Origin: Anaeramoeba ignava
Taxonomy: Eukaryota; Metamonada; Anaeramoebidae
Direction of reading: 5' to 3'
Length of the DNA: 64,000 nucleotides
NCBI GenBank assembly: GCA_028826165.1
Contig: JAPDFW010000085.1
Location: 278,679 to 342,678, forward strand
Below the pieces are notes generated by a model, which had not been told where the DNA came from, ran no database searches, and saw only the letters and a list, made by a program, of their open reading frames with translations. The first letter of the stretch is position 1; every line of letters starts with the position of its first letter. Position numbers and translations under genes: made by a program. Below, piece after piece: positions 23,413-34,707 of the stretch.

Positions 23413-25980
23413 TTAATTATTTGATAAATCTTTTTTGCTTTTTTTCTTTTTATGATGTTTTTTTTTCTTCTTTAATCCAACATTTTGAGTTTCAGTTTCC
23501 ATTCCATTTTCATTAAAAGTATTTAAATCATCATTATTTTTAATTTCTTCTTGATTTTCAAATTGATTTTTTTCTTTTTCTTTTTGAATTTTTTCTTCTG
23601 CGATTTTTATTGAATTTTCTTGATTAAATTGTTCTTTTTCACCTGAAAATTCTAAATATTTATCACTCCAAGATTTTGGGGTTAAATCATTTACTTTTCC
23701 ATATTTATCGAGTAAACCTTCTTTGATCATTTGTTTTTTTGCTTTTGCCTAATTATGAAAAAATTTATCCGATTTTGAATTTTAATTTTATAAAATGAAT
23801 TTTAATTTTAATTTTAATTTTAATTTTATAAATGAATTTTAATTTTAATTTTAATTTTAATTTTATAAATGAATTTTAATTTTAATTTTAATTTGAATTT
23901 TAATTTTAATTTTAATTTTAATTTTAATTTTAATTTTAATTTTATAAATGAATTTTATAAATGAATTTTAATTTTAATTTAATTTTGATTTTAATTTTAT
24001 AAATGAATTTGAATTTTATAAATGAATTTTATAAATGAATTTTAATTTTAATTTAATTTTGATTTTAATTTTATAAATGAATTTTAATTTTAATTTCAAA
24101 ATGAATTTTAATTTTATAAATGAATTTTATAAATGAATTTTAAAAAATAAGCATACAACAGGACCATTTCCCCATTTACGAGGATAAGTATCTCTATCCA
24201 TAATAACTCTCTTAATTTTTGCAACTATACCGAATTCTGAAGCTGCCATAACATCAGAAGTCATCAAGGAGATAGCCAAAGCAACAGCTTCACCTTTAGT
24301 TGTAATCAATACAATCTCTTGCCCGACAGAAATACCAGAATCAAACCTCAACAACCCAGGAATCATAAGCTTAGCACCATAGCAAATAGCATTAACACTC
24401 GTGTCCTTAAGAACTACTCTTTTATGATCAGTCAAAAGCCACTCTAATGGTTTTATAACTTGTCGAAGATAACTTTCATCCCTTGTTGTCTGATAAAGAA
24501 ATTGCGCATCTAAGACATCGTGCATTGTGACGATTGAATCATTCTCAGTCAGCCTGCCAGACCGCACTCTTCGAAGCTCTTGCATCTTTGCAGGACAACC
24601 CGCAAGATATCCAATATGTTCACAAAGTGTTCTGATGTAAGTGCCTGCTTCACATTTAACCCAAAAGAGTCCCAAATTCCGATTTTGATCAAATTCTAAA
24701 AATTTGCTTTCGTAAATTGTCCGCACTCGAAGCTGCTTTTTCACTGCAGATACTTCGGGTGGTCTTTGGAAAAGCGCGCCTGTTAGGAGTTTTAGGGTTT
24801 CTTGAAACTTTTTTTCTTCAATCGAAGTGCTGAATTTGATTATTGCTACATACTCTTTCCCAGCGCCTTGTTGTGACTTAACTAATCGCGTCGCTCGGTT
24901 CAGACATACTATTAAACATCCTGTTACTTGCGGATCAAGTGTTCCTGAATGTCCTGTTTTTTCAATTTGAAGTATCTTCTTGATCCATGCTACTACTTCG
25001 TGTGATGATGGATTCGATGGCTTGTCAAGGTTAATTACTCCATATTTTAAATATTCACTTAGTGCTCGTTTTGTTGGTGATGATCCTTCAGGTAGAATTG
25101 TGAAATGTGATGTTCTTATATTCATTTTGTCAAAGTCCTTATTTGATTGAATTTCGATTTGAATTTTGAATTTATATTTATTATATTTATTATATTTATT
25201 ATATTTATATTTATATTTATATTTATATTTATATTTATATTTATATTTATATTTATATTTATATTTATATTTATATTTATAATTATATTTATATTTATAT
25301 TTATATTTATATTTATATTTATATTTATATTTATATTTATATTTATATTTATATTTATATTTATTTATATTTATATTTATATTTATATTTATATTTATTA
25401 TATTTATTATATTTATATTTATATTTTATATTTATTTATTTTATTTATTTATTATATTTTTTATATTTTTATATTTTATATTTATTTATTTATATTTATA
25501 ATTATATTTATATTTATATTTATAATTATATTTATATTTATATTTATTATGTTTTATTTATTTATATTTATATATTTTATATTTATATTTATATTTTATT
25601 TATATTTATATTTATTTATATTTATATTTTATTATAATTATAGAATTATATTTATATTTATATTTATATTTATATTTATATTTATATTTATATTTATATT
25701 TATAATTATATTTATAATTATATTTATATTTATATTTATATTTATATTTATATTTATATTTATATTTATATTTATATTCATATTTATTATATTTATAATT
25801 ATATTTATATTTATATTTCTTCAAATTTCATACTTTTAAAAGAAGTTTCCATTGTTCTGTTGAAAATTTTGGTTCAATTTGTTCTGATGAAATACAAAAA
25901 TCTGTTTCTACTTGAATTTCTCCAAGTGTTTTTTGATTAGATTTTTTATGAGATTTTTTATGAGATTTTTTATTTTTCAT
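23413..25980 (-). CDS. CBF5: Dyskerin/Cbf5, H/ACA snoRNP pseudouridine synthase, three exons
   Basis: Exons are 25834-25980, 24157-25137 and 23413-23748, all phase 0, giving 487 residues. Exon 1 ends TEQWKLLLK and joins [12 protein letters not shown], matching the dyskerin N-terminal extension. Exon 2 carries the TruB catalytic core with the family-identical [19 protein letters not shown] and [15 protein letters not shown] (catalytic Asp in LDP), [19 protein letters not shown], and the PUA domain ending [12 protein letters not shown]. Exon 3 starts [17 protein letters not shown] and ends in a Lys-rich tail typical of nucleolar targeting. The enzyme isomerises uridine in rRNA and snRNA guided by H/ACA RNAs. 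Introns 1 and 2 are repeat-filled. The ATG at 25125 inside exon 2 is not the true start, since exon 1 supplies conserved residues. The middle of exon 2 is GC-rich for this locus. Confidence 0.94.
23749..24156 (-). repeat. Dyskerin intron 2 with AATTTT and ATTTATAAA repeats
   Basis: A 408-nt intron of alternating AATTTT hexamers and ATAAATGAATTTT blocks. Donor GTATGC, acceptor ATTAG. Confidence 0.8.
25138..25833 (-). repeat. Dyskerin intron 1 filled with (ATTTAT)n
   Basis: A 696-nt intron of ATTTAT hexamers with a few TTATAT patches. It is the same hexamer class as the intron at 8837-10430, in an unrelated gene. Confidence 0.88.
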
Positions 25981-26197
25981 TTTAATTTATTATAATTATA
26001 TTAATTATATTTTATTTTTATTTAAGAAAGAGAAAGAAAAACAAAGAAAAAAAAAATGAAAAAAAATGAAAAAATAAATTTTGTAAAAGAAGAAAAAAAA
26101 TTTTTTTATTTAAAAAATTAAAAAGGAGAAAATTTCTTTTTTCATTTTTTTTCTTTATTTTTCTTTTTTTCATTTTATTATTATTATTTTTATTAAA

Positions 26198-27635
26198 ATG
26201 TCTTTTATTTACGTTTTAATAACACAAAACAAAAATCTTTTATTTGATTATTCACCTTTTGATGGTATTTTATTATTTCTTTTTCTCTTTTAAACTCAAA
26301 TTTAAATTCAAATTTAAATTTTATATTTAATATCAAAAAGGAAATTTCAAGGAAATTTGTCTTAAATTTATTTATCATATAAATACAGAAAATAAAGGAT
26401 CATATGCTTATGATCAGTAATTTATTTTAAAAAAGATTATTTTCAATTAAAGAAAAAGTTTTACAGAAAATAAATTCTTCATTTTTTCTTTCTAGATATT
26501 TACTTCATGTTTTAGTTGATCAAGAAACAGTTTTTCTTTGTATGGTTGCTTTAAGTGTTTCAAGAGGTTTAGCTTTTGCTTTTCTTGAAAAAATTAAAAA
26601 AGAATTTAATCAAGTTTTTAAACAAGAAAAACCTCCAACAAAACATCAAAAACAAAATTTTTTTCATTTTTTAAAAACGGAATTTGTAAATTTATCAAGA
26701 ATTTATATTTATATTTATATTATTTTAAATATTTATATTATTTTAAATATATTTATATTTATATTTTAAAAATGAAAAATATTTATATTTATATTTAAAT
26801 ATTTTAAATATCTTTATATTTTTTTATATTATTTTAAATATATTTTAAAATATTTTATATTATTTTAAATATATTTTAAATATATTTTAAATATATTTTT
26901 TAAATTTATATTTTATTAAATTTATTTTTATATTTATATTATTTTAAATATTTATATTTTAAAAAATTATTTTAAATTTTAGAAAATAAATTTTATTTTT
27001 AAAAATATTTATATTTTTGAAAAATATTTATATTTATAGTTTTTAAATATATCCAACAAAAACAAATATTTATATTTTTAAAAATATATTTTAAATATTT
27101 ATATTTTATATATTTTAAATATTTTATATTTATATTTTAAATATTTATATTATTTTAAATATTTATATTTATATTATTTTAAATATATTTTAAATATTTA
27201 TATTATTTTAAATATATTTTAAATATATTTTAAATTTAGGATGAATTCTCTTCAATTAAAAACGTTGATACATTTACTAAAATGAAAAATGATCTTGATG
27301 AAACAAAACATATCATGAAAAAAAATATCGATAAAATAATTGATCGAGAAAATAAACTTGATGATCTAATTGATAAAACTGAAAATTTAGGAAAATATGC
27401 AGCTAACTTTAAAAAAACCTCAAGAAATGTTAAAAGAAGAATGTGTTGGGAAAAATATAAAACAACAATTGTTTTACTTTTAGTTATAACTGTAAATTTT
27501 ATTCATATTTAAATATTTAAATATTTTTATTTTTATTTTTGTTATTATTATTATTATTATTAGGTTTTTATTTATTTTGTTGCAGCTGGAATTTGTGGTG
27601 GATTTCATTTCCCAAAATGTCATTCTCAAAAATAA
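26198..27635 (+). CDS. VAMP7: VAMP7-type longin R-SNARE, five exons
   Basis: Exons 26198-26264, 26341-26416, 26496-26685, 27240-27491 and 27564-27635 encode 218 residues, the usual VAMP7 size. Residues 1-115 form a longin domain (MSFIYVLITQNKNLLFDYSP, GNFKEICLKFIYHI, YLLHVLVDQETVFLCMVA, RGLAFAFLEKIKKEF). The R-SNARE helix follows (KMKNDLDETKHIMKKNIDK, then IIDRENKLDDLIDKTENL, with Arg in the zero layer). A basic juxtamembrane segment comes next, then a membrane anchor split by the last intron (TTIVLLLVIT plus VFIYFVAAGICGG). It mediates late endosome, lysosome or vacuole fusion. With Vps45 and Rab14 it is one of three membrane-fusion genes in the window. Intron phases are 1,2,0,0. A TTTTCTCCTTTT-class motif (reverse orientation, 26121-26132) lies upstream. 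Confidence 0.92.
26686..27239 (+). repeat. VAMP7 intron 3 with a TATTATTTTAAATATTTTAAA repeat
   Basis: Low-complexity intron built of TATTTTAAATAT units of uneven length. It starts GTAAAT and ends TTTAG. Confidence 0.75.
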
Positions 27636-27728
27636 AAATACTTTGAAAAATTTTCATTTTCATTTTTTTTCTTTTTCTTTTTCATTTTCATTTTCTTTTT
27701 CATTTTCATTTTTTTTTCTTAAAAGAAA

Positions 27729-29393
27729 ATGTCTTTTATAAATTCTTATATTTTCTGGTCAAATTTAAATTCTTTAATACAAAAAACAGAAATATATATT
27801 CCATTGGAACAAAACAAAATAATTTCACTTCCAAACAATTTGCTAGTTCAAATTACTTCAATTATTCTTGTTTTAAATTTAGTCAAAATTATTCCACAAT
27901 TAAATCAACAAAAACTCAGATTTCTTATTAGAATTTGTTTGGCACTATCACTTTTTTTGGAAAGAACTATATATTCAGTTCCTCTTAGTTTTGTATTTGG
28001 TGTTTTTTCTTTCTCATCAAAACTAATTCTTGTTTGGTTGTTTTTACTTTTTTATCCTATTGGCAAAAAATCAATAACAAACTTTACTTTGTCTTTATTT
28101 TTAATTCAAATCCAATCACAAGTTTTTTGTGGAATCAATTTACTTTTCACTTTACCTTATTCAATAAATATTTTCATCATTTCTTTATATTACTATCCAA
28201 GAATCATCCAAATCGAACAAGAAAATCAAACTAACATAAGTAATTATCCTAACGATCAAGAAAACAGAGAAGCATATAAATTCCACGAACAATTCCAACA
28301 CCAACATTTATATCTTTTTATTGAATACTTTCGAAATACCAATTTTTTGAGATTGAACATTAACGAATTACTAAAAATCATTACAAAATCAATAAAAGAC
28401 ATCAAAAACAAGGAAAAAAACCCTTTACTGTTTGCAATATCGCTTGGGAATCTCCTTTTTTTATCGATTGATCTTGTTTCTTTGCCAAGCAAAATAACAT
28501 CAATGAATTCAATTCCAGCATTTCCTTTTGGATTGTGGATCACATTTGTCACACTGCTTTCCATCTTTGTTGCGATTGAGTATAAGGGATATCTGCAAAC
28601 ACTGCAACTCTTATATCGCACACATCCTGGGTTCTGGTTTTTTGTGGGTCTCATTTTGCTTTTTGCTACTTTCCCATTTCAACCTTTTGGATTTTTAACT
28701 CATTTACTTCTATTGTTTCAAATTGCTCCCTTTTGGTTTCACTACTTGACTCACATGCTCCCTTCAAGAATAGCTCATCAGACCAATTTCCTCCAAACAA
28801 TAAGCATTGGTCTCATCACCTTTATTCTTTTGAAAACATTTATCCAATTCGTTTCAATCCCAATTATCTCAAATATTCTTTATTCCCTCTCTTTTCTTAA
28901 TGTCACTTATTTTGTAGCTTCAAATAAAGACCGTTTTTCTTTAAGAAAAATGGAAGATCTTGAAACGAAAAAGAATTCTCTCAATTTAAATTTAAATTCA
29001 AATTCAAATTCAAATTCAAATTCAAATTCAAATTCAAACTCAAATTCAAACTCAAATGATGATAGTCATGATGAAAAACATGATGAAAAACATGATTTCC
29101 CCCAAGATTATCATCATCATCATAATCATAATCATAATGAAAATAATCATAGTGAAAATAATCATAGTGAAAATAATCATAATGAAAATCAAACCGATTT
29201 TCGCATCGAATCCACAAATGAATTCCAATCGGAAAGAAAAAAAATTCTTTTGATTTTCGGTTTCTTTTCAGGAATTCTTACTCCTATTGCAATTTTATTT
29301 AGAATATTTATTCATTATAGAACTTGGGCTGTTAGTATTTGCGCTTTATTATATGCAGAACCAATGAAAATTATTGAAGAAATTTTGAAATAG
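27729..29393 (+). CDS. Polytopic membrane protein with a Ser/Asn and His-rich loop, family not recognised
   Basis: A single 554-codon exon ending in TAG. I count about nine to eleven hydrophobic helices, for example VQITSIILVLNLVKII, LILVWLFLLFYPIG, LWITFVTLLSIFVAIEY and FVGLILLFATFPFQPFG, plus a last helix, ILLIFGFFSGILTPIAIL. Between the penultimate and last helices, residues of about 415-490 form a hydrophilic loop. It has a Ser-Asn run, from an AATTCA microsatellite, followed by DDSHDEKHDEKHDF and many His-Asn repeats. His-rich loops occur in zinc transporters, but no ZIP or ZnT signature is present, so metal binding is only a possibility. It lies 94 bp after the VAMP7 gene and 59 bp before the PH-LRR gene, in the same direction. 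Confidence 0.7.
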   Translation: MSFINSYIFWSNLNSLIQKTEIYIPLEQNKIISLPNNLLVQITSIILVLNLVKIIPQLNQQKLRFLIRICLALSLFLERTIYSVPLSFVFGVFSFSSKLILVWLFLLFYPIGKKSITNFTLSLFLIQIQSQVFCGINLLFTLPYSINIFIISLYYYPRIIQIEQENQTNISNYPNDQENREAYKFHEQFQHQHLYLFIEYFRNTNFLRLNINELLKIITKSIKDIKNKEKNPLLFAISLGNLLFLSIDLVSLPSKITSMNSIPAFPFGLWITFVTLLSIFVAIEYKGYLQTLQLLYRTHPGFWFFVGLILLFATFPFQPFGFLTHLLLLFQIAPFWFHYLTHMLPSRIAHQTNFLQTISIGLITFILLKTFIQFVSIPIISNILYSLSFLNVTYFVASNKDRFSLRKMEDLETKKNSLNLNLNSNSNSNSNSNSNSNSNSNSNDDSHDEKHDEKHDFPQDYHHHHNHNHNENNHSENNHSENNHNENQTDFRIESTNEFQSERKKILLIFGFFSGILTPIAILFRIFIHYRTWAVSICALLYAEPMKIIEEILK

Positions 29394-29452
29394 GAAAAAA
29401 ATTCATTCTTTTTTTTTCATTTTTTTCTTTCATTTTTTTTCTAAATCAAAAT

Positions 29453-32143
29453 ATGAATCAAAATAACAATATTAATAATATTATTAATATAATTAAAGAA
29501 GGGTCAATTTACAGGATTTTTAAAAAACAAAAAAATCATCAATATTTAATTTTGACTTCACAAAATCTTCTTTATTTCAAACATCAACAAAAAAAGCAAA
29601 AAAAAAATATCATTTTGCAAGTCAATTTGCAAGATATTGAGTTTATAAAGCAAAATAAAAACGATTTCCAAATATCTGTTAAAGGAACAGAAATTACAAC
29701 ACGAACAAAAAATATCTCAGAATGCCAAGAATGGATTTCAAAAATTTTGATCGCAATTTCTAATTATGATAATACTAATTTATCAAAAAATAATCAATAC
29801 AAAAAAAACTACTTAAGAAATCAGTGTTCCAATTATTATCCTTCAATAATATCAACAATTTCTGAAAAATCAAAAAATTCGGAACAATTTTCATCTTCTC
29901 AAAAATTAAAAAATTTTTTCCATTCCCGAATTTTACAAAATTTGGAAAAGCAGTTTCTTAAGTTTGATTTTGAAAATACTTCCAATATTGAATTTATTGT
30001 CAAATATCAAGCTTTTATGCTTTCTCAAGAACAAAATTTAATAGAAAATCAGATGCAAGAAAAACAACTTGAAAAAATTCACCAATCAAAATTACTATTC
30101 AAAGAAAACTCTGAAAATCCCAAAACGAAAGAAAATAACAAATCAAAATTACTCAAAAAAATCAAAAAAAAAGTTATTCAAGCTAAAAAAAAACCTCAAA
30201 AAAGCAAATTTAAATTTTCCCAAAAATACAATGGATTAGAAGAATTACCAGAACTTCTTCCATCATTCTCAATTTTTGATACTCTCACATTCAATAAAAC
30301 TCATCTTGGCAAAATGCTTCCTATCATTTATACATTTACCAACTTGCAAAAACTTGTTATTATTGATTGTGGAATTGATCATATTCCAGTAGAATTTTTG
30401 GAATTTCCCTGTTTAAAACACTTGGATCTTTCACAAAATCCTATAAGAAAAATACCATGTCCCCAAAATAAAAATGTAACTATGAGAATTCTCATTTTAA
30501 ATAACTGCAAAATTACTGAAATTCCTGATCAAATTTCTCGACTTATCATTCTCGAAAATTTGTTTGCTATCAATAATTTGATTGTGAAAATTAGCCCAAA
30601 AATCAATCAGCTTGAAAATCTGAAGAGATTGGATCTCTCTTACAATATGATCAAGGATCTTCCTACGGATCTTTCTGGATTAAAAAACAGCTTGAATTTC
30701 CTTTCATTGGCTTCGAATTTAATTGAAGAATTCCCGTCTTCAATTAAACAACTTTACAATCTTCAATATTTGAATTTATGTCAAAATTTGATTGAAGATT
30801 TATCACAAATGCAAAATGCAAATTTTACAAATTTGGAATTTTTGGATCTTCATCGTAATTTTATATCTCATTTCCCTTCCTTTTTATCTTCTTTTAAAAA
30901 CATCTCAGAAATCAATTTGGAATGGAATTTTATTGATGATTTTTCTGTAGTAATTTACTCTTCTTTCCCAAAACTGACAAAACTTTTGGTTGAAAATAAT
31001 ATTGAAATTGATTTAAAAAATGATCATGAAACTAATTTAAAAAATAATATTGAATTTAATTTAAAAAATGATCTTGTTATCAAAATAATCGATTCAATCA
31101 TTAAAAAATGTTTGTTTGGGAAATTTTCCGGAAATGCAAATATTGAAAACCAATCAAATGATAGTTTTATTGATGATTCTTTTATTCTTGCAAATTTTAA
31201 ACAAAATGACAAGAAATTATCATTAAATGGCAATAATCTAACAAAAATTGACAAAATAGATTTTAGTAAAATACCATTTAATATGAATATCCAAAATGTT
31301 AAGATCAAAAACTTTCCTCATATTCTGCACATTGAATCAAATATACTCAAATTCGCAAATATTACTTCCTTGAGCTTAACCAATTGTGAAGTTTCAAAAA
31401 TACCAGAATTTCTTTGTAAATTGACGAACCTTTCATCACTCAATTTATCACATAATCCAATTATATATATCTCTTCTCATATTAAAAATCTTTCCAAATT
31501 GGAATTCATAAATCTTTCTCATTGCAGAATTTCGCGAATTGATTCAACAATTTTCTCTTTATTTCAACTCAAAATTTTAGATTTATCAAATAATTTTCTC
31601 TCAAAAATACCCAAATTTATGGCTCAGCTATCCAATCTAGAATTATTAGATTTATCCCATAATCAAATTAGAAAATTTCCTCGAATTCTCTTCGAACTAA
31701 ATTATCTTTATTCGCTTAATTTGGAACATAATCGTATTGAGGAATTTCCTCATATACACAAAATAAACAATACAATTAATTGCCTGAATCTCTCACATAA
31801 TTTTATCTCTAATATTAGTCTCAAAATCTTTTACGCAATACCTTCTTTAAAACAAATTAAAATTTCAAATAATTTGATTACTTCCATAATTGATGATCTA
31901 GTTCTAGAGAATTATCACTTTTCGAACTTGATTGAATTAGATTTTTCTTACAATTTGCTTAAAAATTTTCCTTTTAATTTCTTTCTCTTTTTGGATTCCT
32001 CTTGCATTGTTCGTTTTATTGGGAATCCATTAAATGAAGAGTTGATCTCAATTGTACAAGATCTAAAACAAAGAAAAAAATTTTTCCAATTTTATAAGAA
32101 TTTTCAAATTAAAAAGAAAAGAAAAGAAATTGGATTATTTTAA
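29453..32143 (+). CDS. PH domain plus leucine-rich repeat protein
   Basis: A single 896-codon exon. Residues of about 15-105 fit a PH domain (GSIYRIFKKQKNHQYLILTS, a basic KKQKKNIILQVNL strand, and the C-terminal helix motif CQEWISKILIAIS). A Lys-rich stretch follows at about 230-260. From about 285 to 870 there are at least 18 leucine-rich repeats with consensus LxxLxLSxNxIxxIP, such as LKRLDLSYNMIKDLP and LELLDLSHNQIRKFP, interrupted by an Asn/Asp-rich insertion near 520-590. PH-LRR order is shared with PHLPP proteins, but no PP2C phosphatase domain is present. A membrane-recruited scaffold is the likely role (inferred). Many amoebae carry such LRR proteins in signalling. Confidence 0.85.
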   Translation: MNQNNNINNIINIIKEGSIYRIFKKQKNHQYLILTSQNLLYFKHQQKKQKKNIILQVNLQDIEFIKQNKNDFQISVKGTEITTRTKNISECQEWISKILIAISNYDNTNLSKNNQYKKNYLRNQCSNYYPSIISTISEKSKNSEQFSSSQKLKNFFHSRILQNLEKQFLKFDFENTSNIEFIVKYQAFMLSQEQNLIENQMQEKQLEKIHQSKLLFKENSENPKTKENNKSKLLKKIKKKVIQAKKKPQKSKFKFSQKYNGLEELPELLPSFSIFDTLTFNKTHLGKMLPIIYTFTNLQKLVIIDCGIDHIPVEFLEFPCLKHLDLSQNPIRKIPCPQNKNVTMRILILNNCKITEIPDQISRLIILENLFAINNLIVKISPKINQLENLKRLDLSYNMIKDLPTDLSGLKNSLNFLSLASNLIEEFPSSIKQLYNLQYLNLCQNLIEDLSQMQNANFTNLEFLDLHRNFISHFPSFLSSFKNISEINLEWNFIDDFSVVIYSSFPKLTKLLVENNIEIDLKNDHETNLKNNIEFNLKNDLVIKIIDSIIKKCLFGKFSGNANIENQSNDSFIDDSFILANFKQNDKKLSLNGNNLTKIDKIDFSKIPFNMNIQNVKIKNFPHILHIESNILKFANITSLSLTNCEVSKIPEFLCKLTNLSSLNLSHNPIIYISSHIKNLSKLEFINLSHCRISRIDSTIFSLFQLKILDLSNNFLSKIPKFMAQLSNLELLDLSHNQIRKFPRILFELNYLYSLNLEHNRIEEFPHIHKINNTINCLNLSHNFISNISLKIFYAIPSLKQIKISNNLITSIIDDLVLENYHFSNLIELDFSYNLLKNFPFNFFLFLDSSCIVRFIGNPLNEELISIVQDLKQRKKFFQFYKNFQIKKKRKEIGLF

Positions 32144-32296
32144 ACTTAAATTTGTTTATAATATTATTATTATCTATAATTTATTAATTAGAAAAAAAAA
32201 AGTTTCAAAAAATAAAATGAAATTTTTTTTTGCTTTTTCATTTTTTTTTTTTTCACTTTTTCTTTTTTTTTTCTTCTCCTTTTCTTCTTTTTTTCA

Positions 32297-34565
32297 ATGA
32301 TTGCTTATTATCAAAATAATCCAAATCAACCTAAAAGAGCCAATACACAACCAAATTTTTTTACAAACACAGAACCAATTTTAAATGTAAAAATAAAAAT
32401 AAAAATTATAATAATAATAATAACGAATTTTCAAAAATTAAAAACAATAAAAAACAAATAGAGATCCTTTTTAAGAAGACCTACTTTAGAATTAGCAAGA
32501 ATTAGATTTGAAAAAAAATTAAAAAAAAATGGGAAAATTGAACAAACAAATAATATTTTCAATGAAAATGATGAAAATAAAAATTCTAATCCAAAATTAA
32601 ATTCCAAAAAGCAAGAAAATATAAATTTATTAAATAAAACATTGAGCTATTCTCATAACGAACAAAATTATTCACCAATAAGAAGTTTAACTATTGAAAG
32701 AAAACAAAAAAAGAATCAAGGTAGAAAAATAAATTAAATTGAATTACATAATTATTTCATTTTAATCCCAAATTCCTCTTTTTTTACTTTAAGATTTAAT
32801 TACTAAACAAAATGAAGTTATGAATTGGATCGAAAATTTCTTGGGAAAAAAACTTTTTCAACATTCTCCATTAGCTTTATTAAAAGAAGGAAAAATTCTT
32901 TATGAAATTATTTTCAAAATTAAAAATTCTAAAATTGGATCAAATCCTGGAAACACAAAAGAAAATATCCCAAATAAATCAATTCAATATATATCAACTT
33001 TTTTGCAAGAATGTGAATCTCTTGGAATCGCAAAAAGTGATTTGTTTACAGTTAGTGATCTAATTGAAGGAAAAAATATGTTTCAAGTATTCCACACACT
33101 TGATATACTTAAAATGCACTATCAAAAAAATTATCCTGAAAAATTGAATGAAAATTCAAGTGAGAGTTCGGATAATATAGAGCCAGAAATAGAAGCTGAT
33201 GACGAATTTGAAGATCTTAGTTTTTATTTAGAAAATCAAGAAAATGAAAATGAAAATGAAAATGAAAATTCTCAAAAAAATTTCAAAATTAATTTAAATA
33301 ATAATAAGAAAAATGGAAATGAAAATCATGAAAATGGAGATGAGAAAAAAACTAATCATGATATTGATATTGATATTGATAATGATATTGATATCGATAT
33401 CAATATCCAAGCATTTGAAACACCTTCTTTGGAAGAACCAATTCATGAATATTTTGAAGATAAAAAGAAAAAAACCAAACTTCATTCAAGAAGTTTTTCC
33501 CATCATCTTGTCCTTCAAACTCGTAAAAATAAACATCGGTTTGTGTCAAAAGCAAATCCACAAAAAGAAAGCAAAACACAGCAAAAAACCAGAAAACAAA
33601 ATATAAAAGCAAATAACCCAAATAATAAAAGATTTTCGCTTTTTCCACAACAGAAAAAAAATGTGGAAATTAATGTATATAAATTTCAACTCGAAAATTT
33701 AATCGACAAGATGAAGAATAATTTGGATTTATTAAAACATCAAGAAGATAATTCAGTGAATAAATTGAGAAAATTAGAAAAATCATTAATTGAAGATGTT
33801 GAAAACGAAAAAATTAGCAAAGTTGGAAATCGAAGATTAAAATATCATTTTAAATTTGGATATATTTACTCTTCTCGAATAAAAATTGGGAATGGAAACG
33901 ATTTAATTGAAAAAAGTATCCAAGAAAGAAAAAAAAAATGTTATCCATTTATTTATCCATTAATTTTGTTTATTTTATTATTTTTAGTTCGAATCCAAAA
34001 AGAACCAAATGATAAAAAAGAAAAATTAGATGCAATTTCACAAATTGCGGAAATCAATGAATTCACTATCAAAACATCAAAGTTACTTAATTCTATATTT
34101 AATTCCTTTTCCATGAATTTGATTTTGAAGAGTAAAGATGATGAAGATTATTTTTTCGAGCCAAAAAATGTTGAAAGCCAAGAATTACTAATAAGTAATA
34201 AGTTTGGATATTCTTCTTTAAAGCATTTCCAAAAATTTCAAGGAATTGAAGATAACCAAGAAAATTCACAACAATACCAATCCTTCCTTTACATATTTGA
34301 AATGATGGATTTTATATCAACAAAACTTTCCGAAATCAATTCCAATTTATCAAGAAAAACAATTTGGAATGATTCAATCCAAAAAGAAACAAAAACGAAA
34401 GTTTTGAAAACAATTTCTCGATATTTGCTTCGAGTTCTTTTGTATTTGAAATCCCAATTTAAAGAAGATTTTAATGATAATTTATTAAAAAATTATATTG
34501 ATTATTCAAATTATACTGGATTGATTCCAGATGAATTAATTAAAAATGTGATCTCAAAATTTTAA
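32297..34565 (+). CDS. Calponin-homology domain protein, three exons
   Basis: Exons 32297-32386, 32462-32720 and 32794-34565 (phases 0 and 1) give 706 residues. The first two exons are polar and disordered. Exon 3 starts DLITKQNEVMNWIENFLG, the beginning of a calponin/transgelin-type CH domain (residues of about 120-230). It contains ALLKEGKILYEIIFKI, STFLQECESLGIAKSDLF and DLIEGKNMFQVFHTLDIL. Acidic, Asn/Glu/Asp-rich segments follow, then a basic patch and a coiled coil (KLRKLEKSLIEDVENEK). A helical C-terminal domain of about 270 residues with a hydrophobic stretch (YPFIYPLILFILLFLVRI) completes it. A single CH domain usually tunes actin or microtubule binding. The C-terminal domain is not recognised with confidence, although the CH-coil-helical layout loosely recalls IQGAP C-terminal parts. 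The upstream exons use donors GTAAAA and GTAGAA. Confidence 0.82.
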
Positions 34566-34707
34566 ATTTTAACAAAGAGCAAACAAAAACAAGAAAACAA
34601 AACACAAACAGAAAAAATGTGAATTTATTTAAACTTGAAAAATTTTTTTTTTAAATTATTTCGCCAATTAAAAAAATAAAATGAAATTTAAGTTAATATC
34701 TTGTTTG

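Noticed and set aside
27729-29393. ZIP or ZnT zinc transporter
   Set aside because: The His-rich loop suggests it, but no HNxxD, HExxH or cation-diffusion motifs are seen in the helices.
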